A stretch of DNA of 64,000 nucleotides from Archaeoglobus veneficus SNP6 (lineage in GTDB: Archaea; Halobacteriota; Archaeoglobi; Archaeoglobales; Archaeoglobaceae), in assembly GCF_000194625.1 (NCBI RefSeq), contig NC_015320.1:852612-916611 (forward strand), read 5' to 3'. Made by a program: the position numbers and the translations under genes. Positions 1 through 8,653 of the stretch are shown here, in pieces. How positions within the stretch are numbered: position 1 is the stretch's first letter; the number at the start of each line of letters is the position of its first letter. The notes below the pieces were generated by a model. It had not been told where the DNA came from, did not search any database, and saw only the letters and a list, made by a program, of their open reading frames with translations.

Positions 1-302
1 TCCTCCTGCGGGAGCATGGTGTCGGCCATGAGGTATTCTCCGTCTGCAATCTCAATTCTTCCCTTTCTGACGAACTCTCTAATCTTTCTGAAAATTTCCG
101 GATACCTTCTTTCAACCTCTTCCAGGAGGTACACCTGTTCTATCAAAAACTTGTATTCTTTGGTATTTTCGAGCATCTCAATTACTTTCTTTAAAATCAG
201 GTCTATATTTATGTAGAAATAATCTTCCTTGGTAAACACCCATATAGCGTCATAATGTGTGTGGGGCACGAGATATATCACGTCTGCCTTCTCATTCGCC
301 AT
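1..302 (-). CDS. GH38-type alpha-mannosidase, N-terminal part only
   Basis: Minus-strand frame starting at ATG 302 and still open at the left edge (about 100 residues seen). The N-terminus reads VPHTHYDAIWVFTKEDYF, the HTHxD metal-binding opening of glycoside hydrolase family 38 (commonly HxHWD; here Tyr replaces Trp), followed by the predicted helix ILKKVIEMLEN. Family members hydrolyse alpha-mannosides in the cytoplasm with a divalent metal. The start lies 2 nt after the mpgP stop, so it is probably translated in the same operon as mpgS-mpgP. That context suggests mannosylglycerate (or its phosphorylated form) as substrate, as for the GH38 enzyme MngB of enterobacteria. This is inference; a role in glycan trimming is the alternative. 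The catalytic Asp region and C-terminus are outside the window. Confidence 0.8.
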   Translation of the reverse strand, partial: MANEKADVIYLVPHTHYDAIWVFTKEDYFYINIDLILKKVIEMLENTKEYKFLIEQVYLLEEVERRYPEIFRKIREFVRKGRIEIADGEYLMADTMLPQE

Positions 303-304
303 AA

Positions 305-1078
305 TCACTCACCCAAAACGAACTTTTTAACGACCTCAGCCCACCCCTTTGGGCCGATACCATTGGCCCTGTATATGTTCTCAATTTTTAAGTCGGCCCA
401 CTTTCCGTCGGGGTTTCTTACAATAGCCGGGATATCTACGGCTCTTAACATTGGTTCGTCGTTGTAGGAATTTCCAACGCCTATGGTCGTTACATTGCCG
501 TACTTTTCTCTGTAAAGGTTTGTAAGAATCCTGACAGCTTTTCCTTTGTCGGCACCTTTGCCAAAAACGTGTATGAATCTCCCACCTATAACGACGTTGA
601 ACTTCTTTTTCAGTTCCTCAAGCGCTTCCTCGCTCGCTTCAACAACAGTCTCACTGAATTCTCTCTGCTTCGCAAGCTTTGCTTCCTCTATGCTGAGCCC
701 TGTCACTTCCGCGACCTCTTCAACTGTCATGTGGTGGTAGCCCTTTATGGGGTACCTTTTTCTTACTTTCTCGATCTCCTTTGCGATCTCTTCGAACCTG
801 ACTCCCAGAATGATGACTTCATAACCATTGATGACTTCACCTTTTCGCTCTCCAAAATAGCCGGCCGGCATGTATACTGCAGAACCGTCCTCCACTATGA
901 AAGGATGGTATATTTCCATTTTTTTCCTGATTACTTCCTGTTCTGTTCTCGTTTTCGCAGAGCAGAATATTATGGGAACGTTTCTTTCCTTTAGGGTGTT
1001 CAGTACGGGTAGTGCATCGTCATAAGTGTAGTTTTCATCTAACAATGTACCATCCAGGTCTGTAAATATTACGTAGAT
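305..1078 (-). CDS. mpgP: mannosyl-3-phosphoglycerate phosphatase (HAD family)
   Basis: Removes phosphate from mannosyl-3-phosphoglycerate to give the thermoprotective solute mannosylglycerate. The HAD nucleophile motif FTDLDGT lies at the very N-terminus, with FCSAKTRTEQE (motif II region), KGADKGKAV (motif III Lys) and GVGNSYNDEPML (motif IV) following, all in order for a Cof-type HAD phosphatase of about 255 residues. No ATG, GTG or TTG precedes FTDLDGT in frame before a stop; the first available TTG (1045) would delete the nucleophile Asp. A good Shine-Dalgarno (GGAGAGGTG) ends about 5 nt before an ATC codon at 1078-1076, so I place a non-canonical start there. An indel at the 5' end is the alternative. 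It lies downstream of mpgS and 2 nt before the mannosidase gene. Confidence 0.85.
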   Translation of the reverse strand: MYVIFTDLDGTLLDENYTYDDALPVLNTLKERNVPIIFCSAKTRTEQEVIRKKMEIYHPFIVEDGSAVYMPAGYFGERKGEVINGYEVIILGVRFEEIAKEIEKVRKRYPIKGYHHMTVEEVAEVTGLSIEEAKLAKQREFSETVVEASEEALEELKKKFNVVIGGRFIHVFGKGADKGKAVRILTNLYREKYGNVTTIGVGNSYNDEPMLRAVDIPAIVRNPDGKWADLKIENIYRANGIGPKGWAEVVKKFVLGE

Positions 1079-1179
1079 TCTATCACCTCTCCGGCTTTTT
1101 CATCCGGGACTCAATTCTCCTCACCATAATTATCATCTAAAAAAAATAGTATATTAAAGTTGCGCTATCAACGTGATGA

Positions 1180-2349
1180 TTATTCATACTTTACCAGAGT
1201 CTCTGAGTACTCTTCCAGGATTTTCATAAATGAGTTTACGTCAATTTCCTTGATTGGTGGTATTGTAATATTCTTTCTGGGCTTTTCACCCTCTTTCAGG
1301 ACGTTGTTTGCTTTCAGCTCTTCAAGTATCTTGGATTTTAACTGCCTGTCTGATAGCCTGCTGTGGTAGATCGTTGATAAGGAGTCGTGGAGCATGTCTT
1401 TGACGTGCTTCTCCCCCTTCTCTTCGTGAATGTGGGGGTTGAGGGTTTCTATCTGGAATACTTCGATACCAGCACTTGTAGCTTCGCTATATCTGCCTTC
1501 ACCCTTCCAGAACTCTTCAAGTAAGTAGATATACTGGTATGGTTCTATAGAATAGCCCGTTGAGTAGCCCATTATCTCGGCAAGCCTCATGGTCATTGCA
1601 TGTTCGCCTGCATTTCCCGTCTTTATTATGTGGGTCTCGAACCCGGTCTGGGCGGCGAGAAGCAGGTTCAGATATCTGTTAGTTACCTCTGAAACTCTAC
1701 CCCACTTCCTGAAGTACAGCTTGCTCTTCACAATTTTTGGCTTGTGCCTCCAGTGCAATCTGACCATCGCGTATGGTGACTCTGACATACACAAACCGGC
1801 GGCAAAGTCCTTGATGTACTCGTTCACCGCACATGGAACGTAGTTATCTGCATCGACAAAACCAACGTACTCTTTCCCCATGTGTTTCGCGAGCAGCAAG
1901 CCAGCTATCATTCCCTCCGCCTTTCCATCCCTGACGAACCCGTTTTCATCGAGTATGCGGTCGTAGCCCACTTCTTTGAACGCAAGTCCAAGTCCGGGAT
2001 CTTTCTGGTGTATAACAGTAACGGGATGTTTGGTAAGGTTGTGGAAATGGGCTATCACGTCTCTCTCCATTTTGAATACGTCTCTTTTACCCCTCTGACT
2101 GTTTGAGACGACTATTATCGGGCAACTGCGTGGCACAGCCCTCAGAACACCGTCGAGTAGGTGTATTTTCTCGTTTTTTATGGGTATTATAACTGAGAGC
2201 TTGTTGAGAACCTCTTCTATCTCGTCTTTTGAAAAACTGCGCAGGAGTGGCGTGTCGATTTTTTCTGAGTCGAGCTTTAGAACCTTTTGAACATCGTATA
2301 TTTTTACTGATCCAAATATTTCAGCGTGTCTTGGTGCCTCGATAAGCAT
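1180..2349 (-). CDS. mpgS: mannosyl-3-phosphoglycerate synthase
   Basis: GT55-family glycosyltransferase joining GDP-mannose and 3-phosphoglycerate, the first step of mannosylglycerate synthesis. The 389-residue length fits the family. The nucleotide-binding GT-A start LSVIIPIKNEKIHLLDGVL, SNSQRGKRD, the Lys/Asp-rich QKDPGLG, and the metal-binding GFVDADNYVP (DxD) are all visible. The ATG at 2349 has a clear GGAGG 7 nt upstream and a TATA-like TTTAAATAT about 35 nt upstream, preceded by repeated TTTAAAG units. It heads the operon mpgS-mpgP-mannosidase. Two-gene synthesis (separate synthase and phosphatase) is the usual hyperthermophile route. Confidence 0.95.
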   Translation of the reverse strand: MLIEAPRHAEIFGSVKIYDVQKVLKLDSEKIDTPLLRSFSKDEIEEVLNKLSVIIPIKNEKIHLLDGVLRAVPRSCPIIVVSNSQRGKRDVFKMERDVIAHFHNLTKHPVTVIHQKDPGLGLAFKEVGYDRILDENGFVRDGKAEGMIAGLLLAKHMGKEYVGFVDADNYVPCAVNEYIKDFAAGLCMSESPYAMVRLHWRHKPKIVKSKLYFRKWGRVSEVTNRYLNLLLAAQTGFETHIIKTGNAGEHAMTMRLAEIMGYSTGYSIEPYQYIYLLEEFWKGEGRYSEATSAGIEVFQIETLNPHIHEEKGEKHVKDMLHDSLSTIYHSRLSDRQLKSKILEELKANNVLKEGEKPRKNITIPPIKEIDVNSFMKILEEYSETLVKYE

Positions 2350-2356
2350 CCTAAAA

Positions 2357-2392
2357 CCTCCTCGAATTCATTTGTTCTGGGCATATTTAAAG
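2357..2392 (-). promoter_or_regulatory. mpgS promoter and ribosome binding site
   Basis: On the minus strand a TATA-like TTTAAATAT (about 2383-2392) is followed by GGAGG at 2361-2357, 7 nt before the mpgS ATG. Two copies of TTTAAAG lie just upstream of the TATA element and could be part of the promoter or an operator. Position and sequence are read directly; function is inferred. Confidence 0.55.
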
Positions 2393-2598
2393 TTTAAAGT
2401 TTAAGTATTTTTAGTCTTTAAATTAATTGCAAGTTCAACTTTATTCCAGTTCCAATCTGGAGAGTTTTCTGGGGCCTCTTTAGAGTCGATTGCTGGTGCA
2501 CTTAAAGTCGCAGGCGAACATATTGCAACAGCTTCAATGCTCTCATCGGAAAAGTTTCTGTATAACCTGCAGCAGACCTGATTGCTGAATAATGGCTA

Positions 2599-3798
2599 TC
2601 AGCATGTGGGTTCTGCAATTACCGCACTGTCGCCGATTCTGAAAAGATAGACCCATCTGTCTCCCTCAAGCCCGTTTTCGAGCTTCTTCCTCACGCTCCA
2701 GTATTCAGAAGGGGGCAGCGAGAAGCGTAGCGTCACCTTTCCGGCTCCTGCTTTCCTGAGAGCCTTTCTTATGGGTTCCACACCAAAGCTGACGACGTCA
2801 ACGACCTTGTATCTCCTGAGAAAAGCAGATTTCACTTCTCCATCTGAAGTTAAAAGCGTTCTGCGTTTGTCTCCCTTTACAATTTCAGCCTGCAGCCCAA
2901 TTTTGCCAATCAGGTTGGCCACAAGTCCTGCCTTAACAACGGCCGGATCAACCTCGTATATGAAGGATCCGATGCGGGAAGCAACGTCAATCTCAACAGC
3001 CTCGTCCTCGCTCGTTACGCGCTCCTCCGACGGCAGCGAGATTGCAGAAACGTCACAATCTGCAAGTCCTCCCATGTACAGGGCAAGCCTGTTCAGTTTG
3101 AAGTTCAGCGACGTGTACTCCTTCTCTCCCTTCAGCCACCTGTCAACTCTCCCTGGCGGCATCTGGGGCGGAAGTTCAAAGGCGATTCTGTCGGTGGTAT
3201 GGCTATATTTTTCAACAATCCGGAGGGGGTTCGGTTCCAGACTGTCGATTGTCCTTATTTCCTCTCCTGGCGGCCTTGCAGGGTCTGAGAAAATGATGTC
3301 TGCATCCCTGACAAGTACGGGCACTTCTTCTCCGAGCGCGTCTCCGGCTATTATCTCGATGTTGTTAAGCTCCAGTGCCATGGCGTTGAGGGCTGCAATA
3401 ATTGCCCTCTTTGGATTTATCTCCACACCGTAAACCTTCTTGCAGTGTGTAGCAAAAAAGAGGAGTTGTCCGCCAACTCCACAGCTCACATCGGCAATAA
3501 CATCGCACTTCAATCGCTTCGCCCTGTATTCGGCGACGACCTTCGGCGTCGAATACCTGAGTCCCTCTTCATCGAAGAAGAGGTTATCTGCGAGTTCTCC
3601 AAACTTTTCTCTCGCCTTAATCCTGCACCTCGCAACCTCATAGACGTCATCAGGCGACAGGATTAATCCCTTTGCTTTTATGCTTCTTACAACTCTTTCT
3701 TTTGGAAGTCCTTTTCGGATTAAGGCGACAGCCTTCGATACGGCCTTTTCGACCTTCCTGAAATCGGTCTCCTCAATTTTTACTTGAACTGCTCTCAC
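2599..3798 (-). CDS. class I SAM-dependent methyltransferase with THUMP-like/PG_1098-type architecture
   Basis: A 399-residue protein. The first ~90 residues form a helical N-terminal domain (IRKGLPKERVVRSIKAKG), followed by a Rossmann methyltransferase fold: motif I ADVSCGVGGQLLFFA, acidic ligand VYGVEINPKRA, and a motif IV-like IIFSDPARPPGEE in place of the usual DPPY. The C-terminal third (from about residue 270) is an alpha/beta domain with LRFSLPPSEYW. This arrangement is that of conserved methyltransferases whose substrate is thought to be RNA; the target here is unknown. It is transcribed away from mpgS after a 250-nt gap and ends close to the aMBF1 gene, which reads in the same direction and lies upstream (gap 40 nt), so the two may be co-transcribed. 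Confidence 0.75.
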   Translation of the reverse strand: MRAVQVKIEETDFRKVEKAVSKAVALIRKGLPKERVVRSIKAKGLILSPDDVYEVARCRIKAREKFGELADNLFFDEEGLRYSTPKVVAEYRAKRLKCDVIADVSCGVGGQLLFFATHCKKVYGVEINPKRAIIAALNAMALELNNIEIIAGDALGEEVPVLVRDADIIFSDPARPPGEEIRTIDSLEPNPLRIVEKYSHTTDRIAFELPPQMPPGRVDRWLKGEKEYTSLNFKLNRLALYMGGLADCDVSAISLPSEERVTSEDEAVEIDVASRIGSFIYEVDPAVVKAGLVANLIGKIGLQAEIVKGDKRRTLLTSDGEVKSAFLRRYKVVDVVSFGVEPIRKALRKAGAGKVTLRFSLPPSEYWSVRKKLENGLEGDRWVYLFRIGDSAVIAEPTC

Positions 3799-3838
3799 TG
3801 TCCACTACCCGCCTGTGCAGCATCTATCATTTTTCTAC

Positions 3839-4309
3839 CTATCTTTTTTTCTTTTTTATAACGACAACATCTCCAAGCGTTGGCGTCAAGTTGGTCTTCT
3901 TGAGGTCGATTTTTATTTCAGGGATCTTCTCTCTAAGCGTTATGTTGAAAAGCTTCTCCAGCTTCTCCACAACTTCAGGTTCGGGTGTGATTTCGGCGTT
4001 CTCGATCTTCCTGACGAGGGATGCCTTTTCCTGTATCTTCTTTGCGAGCACTTCCTGGCTCCAGCCTCTCTTTTCTCTCTCCCTCTTTATAATCAGGTGG
4101 TAGTTTTCGATGAGTTCCTCTGTAAACTCTACTGGTCTGGATAGCTTCTGTTTTTTCTTCAAAACAAGCTTTTTAACACCCTGATCAATCTTTTCGGGCT
4201 TAACAGCGCCGTGCTCTTTGCACCTCGCACAGACTGTAACTTCACTGCCCTCAACTATTACTTTGAAACCTCTGCCTTTTATTTCCCTACCACAAATCTC
4301 GCACTCCAT
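3839..4309 (-). CDS. archaeal multiprotein bridging factor aMBF1
   Basis: A 156-residue protein with an N-terminal zinc ribbon (Cys3, Cys6, Cys27, Cys30) and a Cro/C1-type helix-turn-helix at about residues 75-130 (REKRGWSQEVLAKKI ... VRKIENAEITPEPEVVEKL), the two-domain plan of aMBF1. Eukaryotic MBF1 bridges TBP and activators; the archaeal protein is associated with ribosomes and translation. It ends in a basic tail (VVVIKKKKR). It is divergent from PAN, the 71-bp intergenic region holding both promoters, a conserved neighbourhood in archaea as far as I recall. Confidence 0.9.
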   Translation of the reverse strand: MECEICGREIKGRGFKVIVEGSEVTVCARCKEHGAVKPEKIDQGVKKLVLKKKQKLSRPVEFTEELIENYHLIIKREREKRGWSQEVLAKKIQEKASLVRKIENAEITPEPEVVEKLEKLFNITLREKIPEIKIDLKKTNLTPTLGDVVVIKKKKR

Positions 4310-4355
4310 TTCTCTTCACCATGCATCTATCAATAACTTCTTATACTCTGAGTTC

Positions 4356-4377
4356 GCTATAAATACTTGGAGGTTCT
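4356..4377 (+). promoter_or_regulatory. PAN promoter and ribosome binding site
   Basis: TATA-like CGCTATAAATAC around 4356-4365, followed by TTGGAGGT (4368-4375) about 6 nt before the GTG at 4381. The Shine-Dalgarno supports GTG 4381 over the in-frame ATG 4408. Confidence 0.6.
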
Positions 4378-4380
4378 GAA

Positions 4381-5610
4381 GTGGGGAGCGAAGACGCGAC
4401 AAAGGACATGAAGGATGTTGACATTTCCGAATACTTACTTGATAGGCTCAAGCAGCTTGAAGAAGAATACGTCAGACTTAAAGAACTTTATCGTCGCCTT
4501 GAAGATGAAAAAAGATTCGTTGAAAGTGAAAGAATTCGCTATGAAAGAGAAGTAAGAAGACTCAGGAGCGAGATTGAAAGGTTACGTTCACCTCCGCTAC
4601 TCGTTGGAGTAGTTTCCGACGTACTCTCAGATGGCCGGGTAGTCGTTAAAAGCTCTACCGGCCCGAAGTTCGTTGTTCACGCTTCGCAGCACATAAGCAA
4701 AGATGAGCTCAGGCCAGGTGCAAGAGTTGCAATGAATCAGCAGACCCTTGCCGTGGTAAGCATTCTCCCGCCACCAAAAGATCCGACAGTGTATGGCTTC
4801 GAAATCGAAGAAAGGCCAAACGTTACCTATCAGGACATCGGTGGCCTTGAAAAGCAGGTGGAGGAGATCAGAGAGGCAATCGAACTACCACTCCTCAAGC
4901 CAGATCTATTCGAGGAAGTTGGTATCGAACCGCCTAAGGGTGTACTGCTCTATGGCCCACCTGGAACAGGAAAAACACTGCTTGCAAAGGCTGTTGCCCA
5001 CCACACTCAGGCTACATTCATACGCATTGTTGGCAGTGAGTTTGTTCAGAAATACATAGGCGAGGGCGCGAGGCTCGTCAGGGAAGTCTTCCAGCTTGCC
5101 AAGGAAAAAGCCCCGTCGATAATATTCATCGACGAAGTTGATGCAATCGCAGCGAGGAGGACAAGCAGTGACACGAGCGGGGACAGGGAAGTTCAACGCA
5201 CACTAATGCAGTTGCTTGCAGAAATGGACGGCTTCGATCCGAGGGGAGACATTAAGATAATCGGAGCCACGAACCGCATAGACATCCTCGACCCGGCAAT
5301 CTTAAGGCCTGGAAGGTTCGACCGCATAATTGAGACTCCACTGCCTAACTACGAGGGCAGGATGCAGATATTCAGGATACACACGAGGAAGATGAAGCTC
5401 GCAGACAACGTAGATTTCGAAGAACTCTCGAGGATAACCGAAGGAGCAAGCGGAGCAGACATAAGGGCTATTGTTACTGAAGCGGGCATGATGGCAATAA
5501 GAGAAGAGAGAACGCGGGTTACGATGGACGACTTCGTTAAAGCAGTGGAAAAAGTCCTCAGGAAGGAACTCAAGCACCCGGTGGAACTCAAGGGCGTCAT
5601 GTTTGTTTAA
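4381..5610 (+). CDS. pan: proteasome-activating nucleotidase PAN
   Basis: Hexameric AAA+ unfoldase that feeds substrates to the 20S proteasome. The order is: coiled coil (about residues 15-72, [20 protein letters not shown]), OB domain ([17 protein letters not shown]), AAA core with Walker A GPPGTGKT (~190), pore loop [10 protein letters not shown], Walker [10 protein letters not shown] (~247), second region of homology [21 protein letters not shown], and a C-domain. The 409-residue length is normal. GTG start chosen for its Shine-Dalgarno. The C-terminus reads GVMFV: the proteasome-docking HbYX motif has Phe instead of Tyr at the penultimate position. The 20S alpha subunit gene psmA is in the same window at 52.2 kb. 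Confidence 0.97.
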   Translation: MGSEDATKDMKDVDISEYLLDRLKQLEEEYVRLKELYRRLEDEKRFVESERIRYEREVRRLRSEIERLRSPPLLVGVVSDVLSDGRVVVKSSTGPKFVVHASQHISKDELRPGARVAMNQQTLAVVSILPPPKDPTVYGFEIEERPNVTYQDIGGLEKQVEEIREAIELPLLKPDLFEEVGIEPPKGVLLYGPPGTGKTLLAKAVAHHTQATFIRIVGSEFVQKYIGEGARLVREVFQLAKEKAPSIIFIDEVDAIAARRTSSDTSGDREVQRTLMQLLAEMDGFDPRGDIKIIGATNRIDILDPAILRPGRFDRIIETPLPNYEGRMQIFRIHTRKMKLADNVDFEELSRITEGASGADIRAIVTEAGMMAIREERTRVTMDDFVKAVEKVLRKELKHPVELKGVMFV

Positions 5611-5685
5611 CGTCCCCACTTCAGGCCTCCACCACCTTTTTATTAGACAAAAAGACTTTATAGAATGCCACCATTCTTAAACTAA

Positions 5686-6585
5686 ATGCAGTTTGCAGTA
5701 CTTCGAAATCTTGCGCTAAAAATTCTGGACTCTATCTGGCTCGTTAAGGACTTCAGACCATCTGTCGAGCTGGAAAAGAGGAAGAACACTCTTGAGTACT
5801 ATCTACCCAGAATAAGAGACGATGGAGAAAGAGCTGAAGTTCTGCTCGAACTCGGAAGGCTTGAGTGTCATCTCGGGAATACCGTGCAGGCTGCCGGTAG
5901 GTATCACGAGTGTCTGAGACTCTTCAGGAAAGTCAAGGACAGGCTCGGCATAGGCAGAACCCTCTATTGCATTGCCCTCCTCCATCTCGAACGAGGCAAC
6001 ATGGAGAAGGCAGAGGAAACGCTGAAAGAATGCCTGCAGTTTGCGGAGGAGTGCAGGAATCAGTGGCTTACCGCAAGCTGCTACTCGACCATGGCAAGGC
6101 TGTACTTCGAGAGGGGCGAGTACGACAAAGCCATTGAGATGTCACTCGAAGCGTTCGACCTCTTCAGCGAGACAGGAGATGCGGACGGGATGGGCAGAAC
6201 ACTACAAAATGCATGCATCTCCCTGATGAAGCAGGGAAATGTGGAGAAAACAGTGGAGTTGCTGAAAAACATAAGGGAAACATGGAGAGGGACAAACGAA
6301 GAGAACTTCATCCTCGCAACTCTTCAGCTTGCCGCAATACACATGTCCGCCGGGAATGTAGGCGAAGCAGAGAAACTCATGGAGGAAATTGGAGATGTGC
6401 AAACCGTGAGAATTTCAGCCCTGGCAAACCTGCTTAAGGCTTTGATATACTCGACGAAAGGAGAGAAAAACGAAGCTATGCGTCTGGCGGAGGAAGCAAA
6501 AAAGGAGCTGAAAAAAGCTGGAATGAAGCCAAATATTGCGACAGAAGTCCTCAACGCCATTAGGTATCTATCCTCAAATCCCTGA
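5686..6585 (+). CDS. TPR-repeat protein
   Basis: A 299-residue all-helical protein with at least five tetratricopeptide repeats spaced 34-40 residues apart, for example [59 protein letters not shown] and [20 protein letters not shown]. No enzymatic motif, signal peptide or membrane segment. TPR proteins are scaffolds; the partner is unknown. ATG 5686 directly follows an A/T-rich stretch (TTTATAGAATG) about 25 nt upstream, consistent with a leaderless message. The gene ends convergently with purM, the two coding regions overlapping by 26 nt. Confidence 0.8.
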   Translation: MQFAVLRNLALKILDSIWLVKDFRPSVELEKRKNTLEYYLPRIRDDGERAEVLLELGRLECHLGNTVQAAGRYHECLRLFRKVKDRLGIGRTLYCIALLHLERGNMEKAEETLKECLQFAEECRNQWLTASCYSTMARLYFERGEYDKAIEMSLEAFDLFSETGDADGMGRTLQNACISLMKQGNVEKTVELLKNIRETWRGTNEENFILATLQLAAIHMSAGNVGEAEKLMEEIGDVQTVRISALANLLKALIYSTKGEKNEAMRLAEEAKKELKKAGMKPNIATEVLNAIRYLSSNP

Positions 6586-7561
6586 CGTAAACACCCTCTC
6601 CTTCCTCAACACTACCAACGATTCTGCCCTCGACAATTCCGCTCTTCTCCAGTCTCCTGGCTTCATCTTCAGGCATTATCAGTGCGAAGCCCATGCCCAT
6701 GTTAAACGTACGGTACATCTCATCGTCGTCAACATTACCAAGTTCCTGAATGAATTTAAAGATCTGCTGAACTGGCAAAGGCTTTGAGATGACGTATTTA
6801 GCCTTTTTCAGCCTTTTAAGGTTCAGAACTCCGCCTCCGGTTATATGGGCCATGCCATGCACCTCGTAGTTCCTGAGTATGTCGAGCACCTCGATGTATA
6901 TCCTCGTTGGCGTGAGAAGTACCTCTCCTATGCTCTTACCGTTCTCGAACTCGTCTGAGTAACTCAAACCAGATTTTTCAACGACCTTCCTTGCGAGAGT
7001 CAGGCCATTGCTGTGTATCCCGCTGCTCGGAATGCCGAAAATTACGTCACCAGGTCTTACCTTTTCGCCAGTAATGATTCTGTCCTTTTCAACGAAGCCT
7101 ATTGCTGTCCCGGCGAGATCGAACCCCTTTATCATGTCGGGCAGCGTCGCTGTTTCTCCTCCTACGAGGGTGATGTTTGCAATCTCGCAACCCTTTTCGA
7201 GTCCCTTTGCAATTTCTGCCATTATCTTTTCATCTGGTCTTTCTGCAGCAATGTAATCCACCATTGCCACCGGCTCCGCTCCCACTGCAATGATGTCGTT
7301 GACATTCATTGCTACACAGTCTATACCTATGGTGTCAAACCTGCCTACAGCCTCCGCAACCATGATCTTGCTGCCCACACCATCTGTCGTTATCGCAATG
7401 CCAAACGTGCCGAAATCGACGATGCTTGCATAATGACCCATTAGAATTGGCTGCCCAAAGCCCTTACGGATGTGCTTGATTTTTTCAACAAGGGCCTTTA
7501 CGGCTTTTTCCTCCTGCTTTATGTCAACCCCGGATTTTGCATAGCTGAATTTTTCCGTCAT
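6560..7561 (-). CDS. purM: phosphoribosylformylglycinamidine cyclo-ligase (AIR synthetase)
   Basis: Fifth step of purine synthesis: ATP-dependent closure of FGAM to AIR in the cytoplasm. 333 residues, starting [14 protein letters not shown], the conserved opening of PurM (YxxAGVDI). Family signatures [54 protein letters not shown] and MAHITGGG are all present. ATG 7561 has AGGGGGA just upstream; a longer in-frame extension from TTG 7654 lacks conservation and is rejected. Divergent from btuC, convergent with the TPR gene. Confidence 0.96.
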   Translation of the reverse strand: MTEKFSYAKSGVDIKQEEKAVKALVEKIKHIRKGFGQPILMGHYASIVDFGTFGIAITTDGVGSKIMVAEAVGRFDTIGIDCVAMNVNDIIAVGAEPVAMVDYIAAERPDEKIMAEIAKGLEKGCEIANITLVGGETATLPDMIKGFDLAGTAIGFVEKDRIITGEKVRPGDVIFGIPSSGIHSNGLTLARKVVEKSGLSYSDEFENGKSIGEVLLTPTRIYIEVLDILRNYEVHGMAHITGGGVLNLKRLKKAKYVISKPLPVQQIFKFIQELGNVDDDEMYRTFNMGMGFALIMPEDEARRLEKSGIVEGRIVGSVEEGEGVYVRDLRIDT

Positions 7562-7681
7562 CGCTTCCCCCTTAGCTCTTGCCATTAAAAAGCTGATGGT
7601 CTCAGAATCGAGTACAGCGAAAGAGATAAATCTTCTGGATATAACGTAAAGCAAATTTGACTATTGGGGGCCCGGTGTTTT

Positions 7682-8653
7682 ATGGCAGAGAGAACGGCAG
7701 CGGTTCTATGGCTTGTGCTGCTATTAGTAGTATCATTCATTATGAGTGTAAGCGTTGGATCGTCAAGCATCAACCTATCAGATGTGTTCGGACTTCTCGT
7801 GGGGGGTAAAACCAGCCCAATGGCGTACGAAATCATCGTTAACTTCAGGCTGCCCAGAACCGTTTTAGCCATACTCGTTGGTGTTGGACTTGCCACCGCT
7901 GGATGCGCGATGCAGGCTCTATTCAGAAATCCGCTTGCGGACCCATACATATTGGGCGTTTCGAGCGGTGCAAGCGTTGGGGCTGCGATAACCATACTGC
8001 TCGGTATTGCGTCAACGCGGAACATAATTATTGCAGCATTTCTTTTTGCCATTGCCGCTGTTTACATCGTTTACAGGCTTGGCAGGAATTCTGTTTACTC
8101 GCTGTTGCTTGCAGGCGTGGCGATGGCCTCCTTTCTTTCCGGTGTAACCTCGCTTCTCATCTATATAGCTGGAAAGGACATGCACCAGGTAGTGTTCTGG
8201 ATAATGGGTGGTTTCTGGACAGCAAACTGGCTGAAAGTGAAGGTAGCTATTTTTCCAATACTTTTCGGTACGGCCATCGTTGCCTACAACTCCTGGAATC
8301 TAAACGCAATTCTGCTCGGCGAGGAGCATGCTGCAAGCGTTGGAGTTGATGTTGAGAGACTCAGAAGGACTATTATAGCGTGTTCGGCACTCCTTACCTC
8401 TGCTGCCGTTGCCGTGAGTGGAGTCATTGGTTTTGTTGGTCTCATAATTCCGCATGCGATGAGGCTTGTTGTTGGAGAGGATCACAGAATTCTTCTGCCA
8501 TCGGCAATACTGTGCGCTGCATCTTTCATGCCTGCAGTCGATGTTATAGCAAGGACTATTACGTCAGGCGAAATCCCAGTCGGGATTATTACGGCGATGC
8601 TTGGCGCTCCATTTTTCATCTACCTGCTGAGGAGGGGCGGGTTTGATACTTAG
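7682..8653 (+). CDS. btuC: cobalamin/iron-type ABC transporter permease (BtuC/FecCD family)
   Basis: About 323 residues, 9-10 hydrophobic segments, with the family signatures NFRLPRTVLAILVGVGLATAG, MQALFRNPLADPYILGVSSGAS and GVIGFVGLIIPHAMRL (the EAA-like contact with the ATPase). FecCD permeases import vitamin B12, haem or ferric siderophores. The neighbouring cbiZ gene points to corrinoids here. The ATG at 7682 is preceded by a G-run; an upstream extension by six codons is possible. Its stop overlaps the start of the ATPase gene by 11 nt, showing tight coupling. Confidence 0.88.
   Translation: MAERTAAVLWLVLLLVVSFIMSVSVGSSSINLSDVFGLLVGGKTSPMAYEIIVNFRLPRTVLAILVGVGLATAGCAMQALFRNPLADPYILGVSSGASVGAAITILLGIASTRNIIIAAFLFAIAAVYIVYRLGRNSVYSLLLAGVAMASFLSGVTSLLIYIAGKDMHQVVFWIMGGFWTANWLKVKVAIFPILFGTAIVAYNSWNLNAILLGEEHAASVGVDVERLRRTIIACSALLTSAAVAVSGVIGFVGLIIPHAMRLVVGEDHRILLPSAILCAASFMPAVDVIARTITSGEIPVGIITAMLGAPFFIYLLRRGGFDT

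Noticed and set aside
2432-2580. Open frame of about 50 codons (VAGEHIATASMLSSEKF) between mpgS and the methyltransferase gene
   Set aside because: Thought of as a transposase remnant, but there is no start codon in the first part, no terminal repeats and no recognised family.
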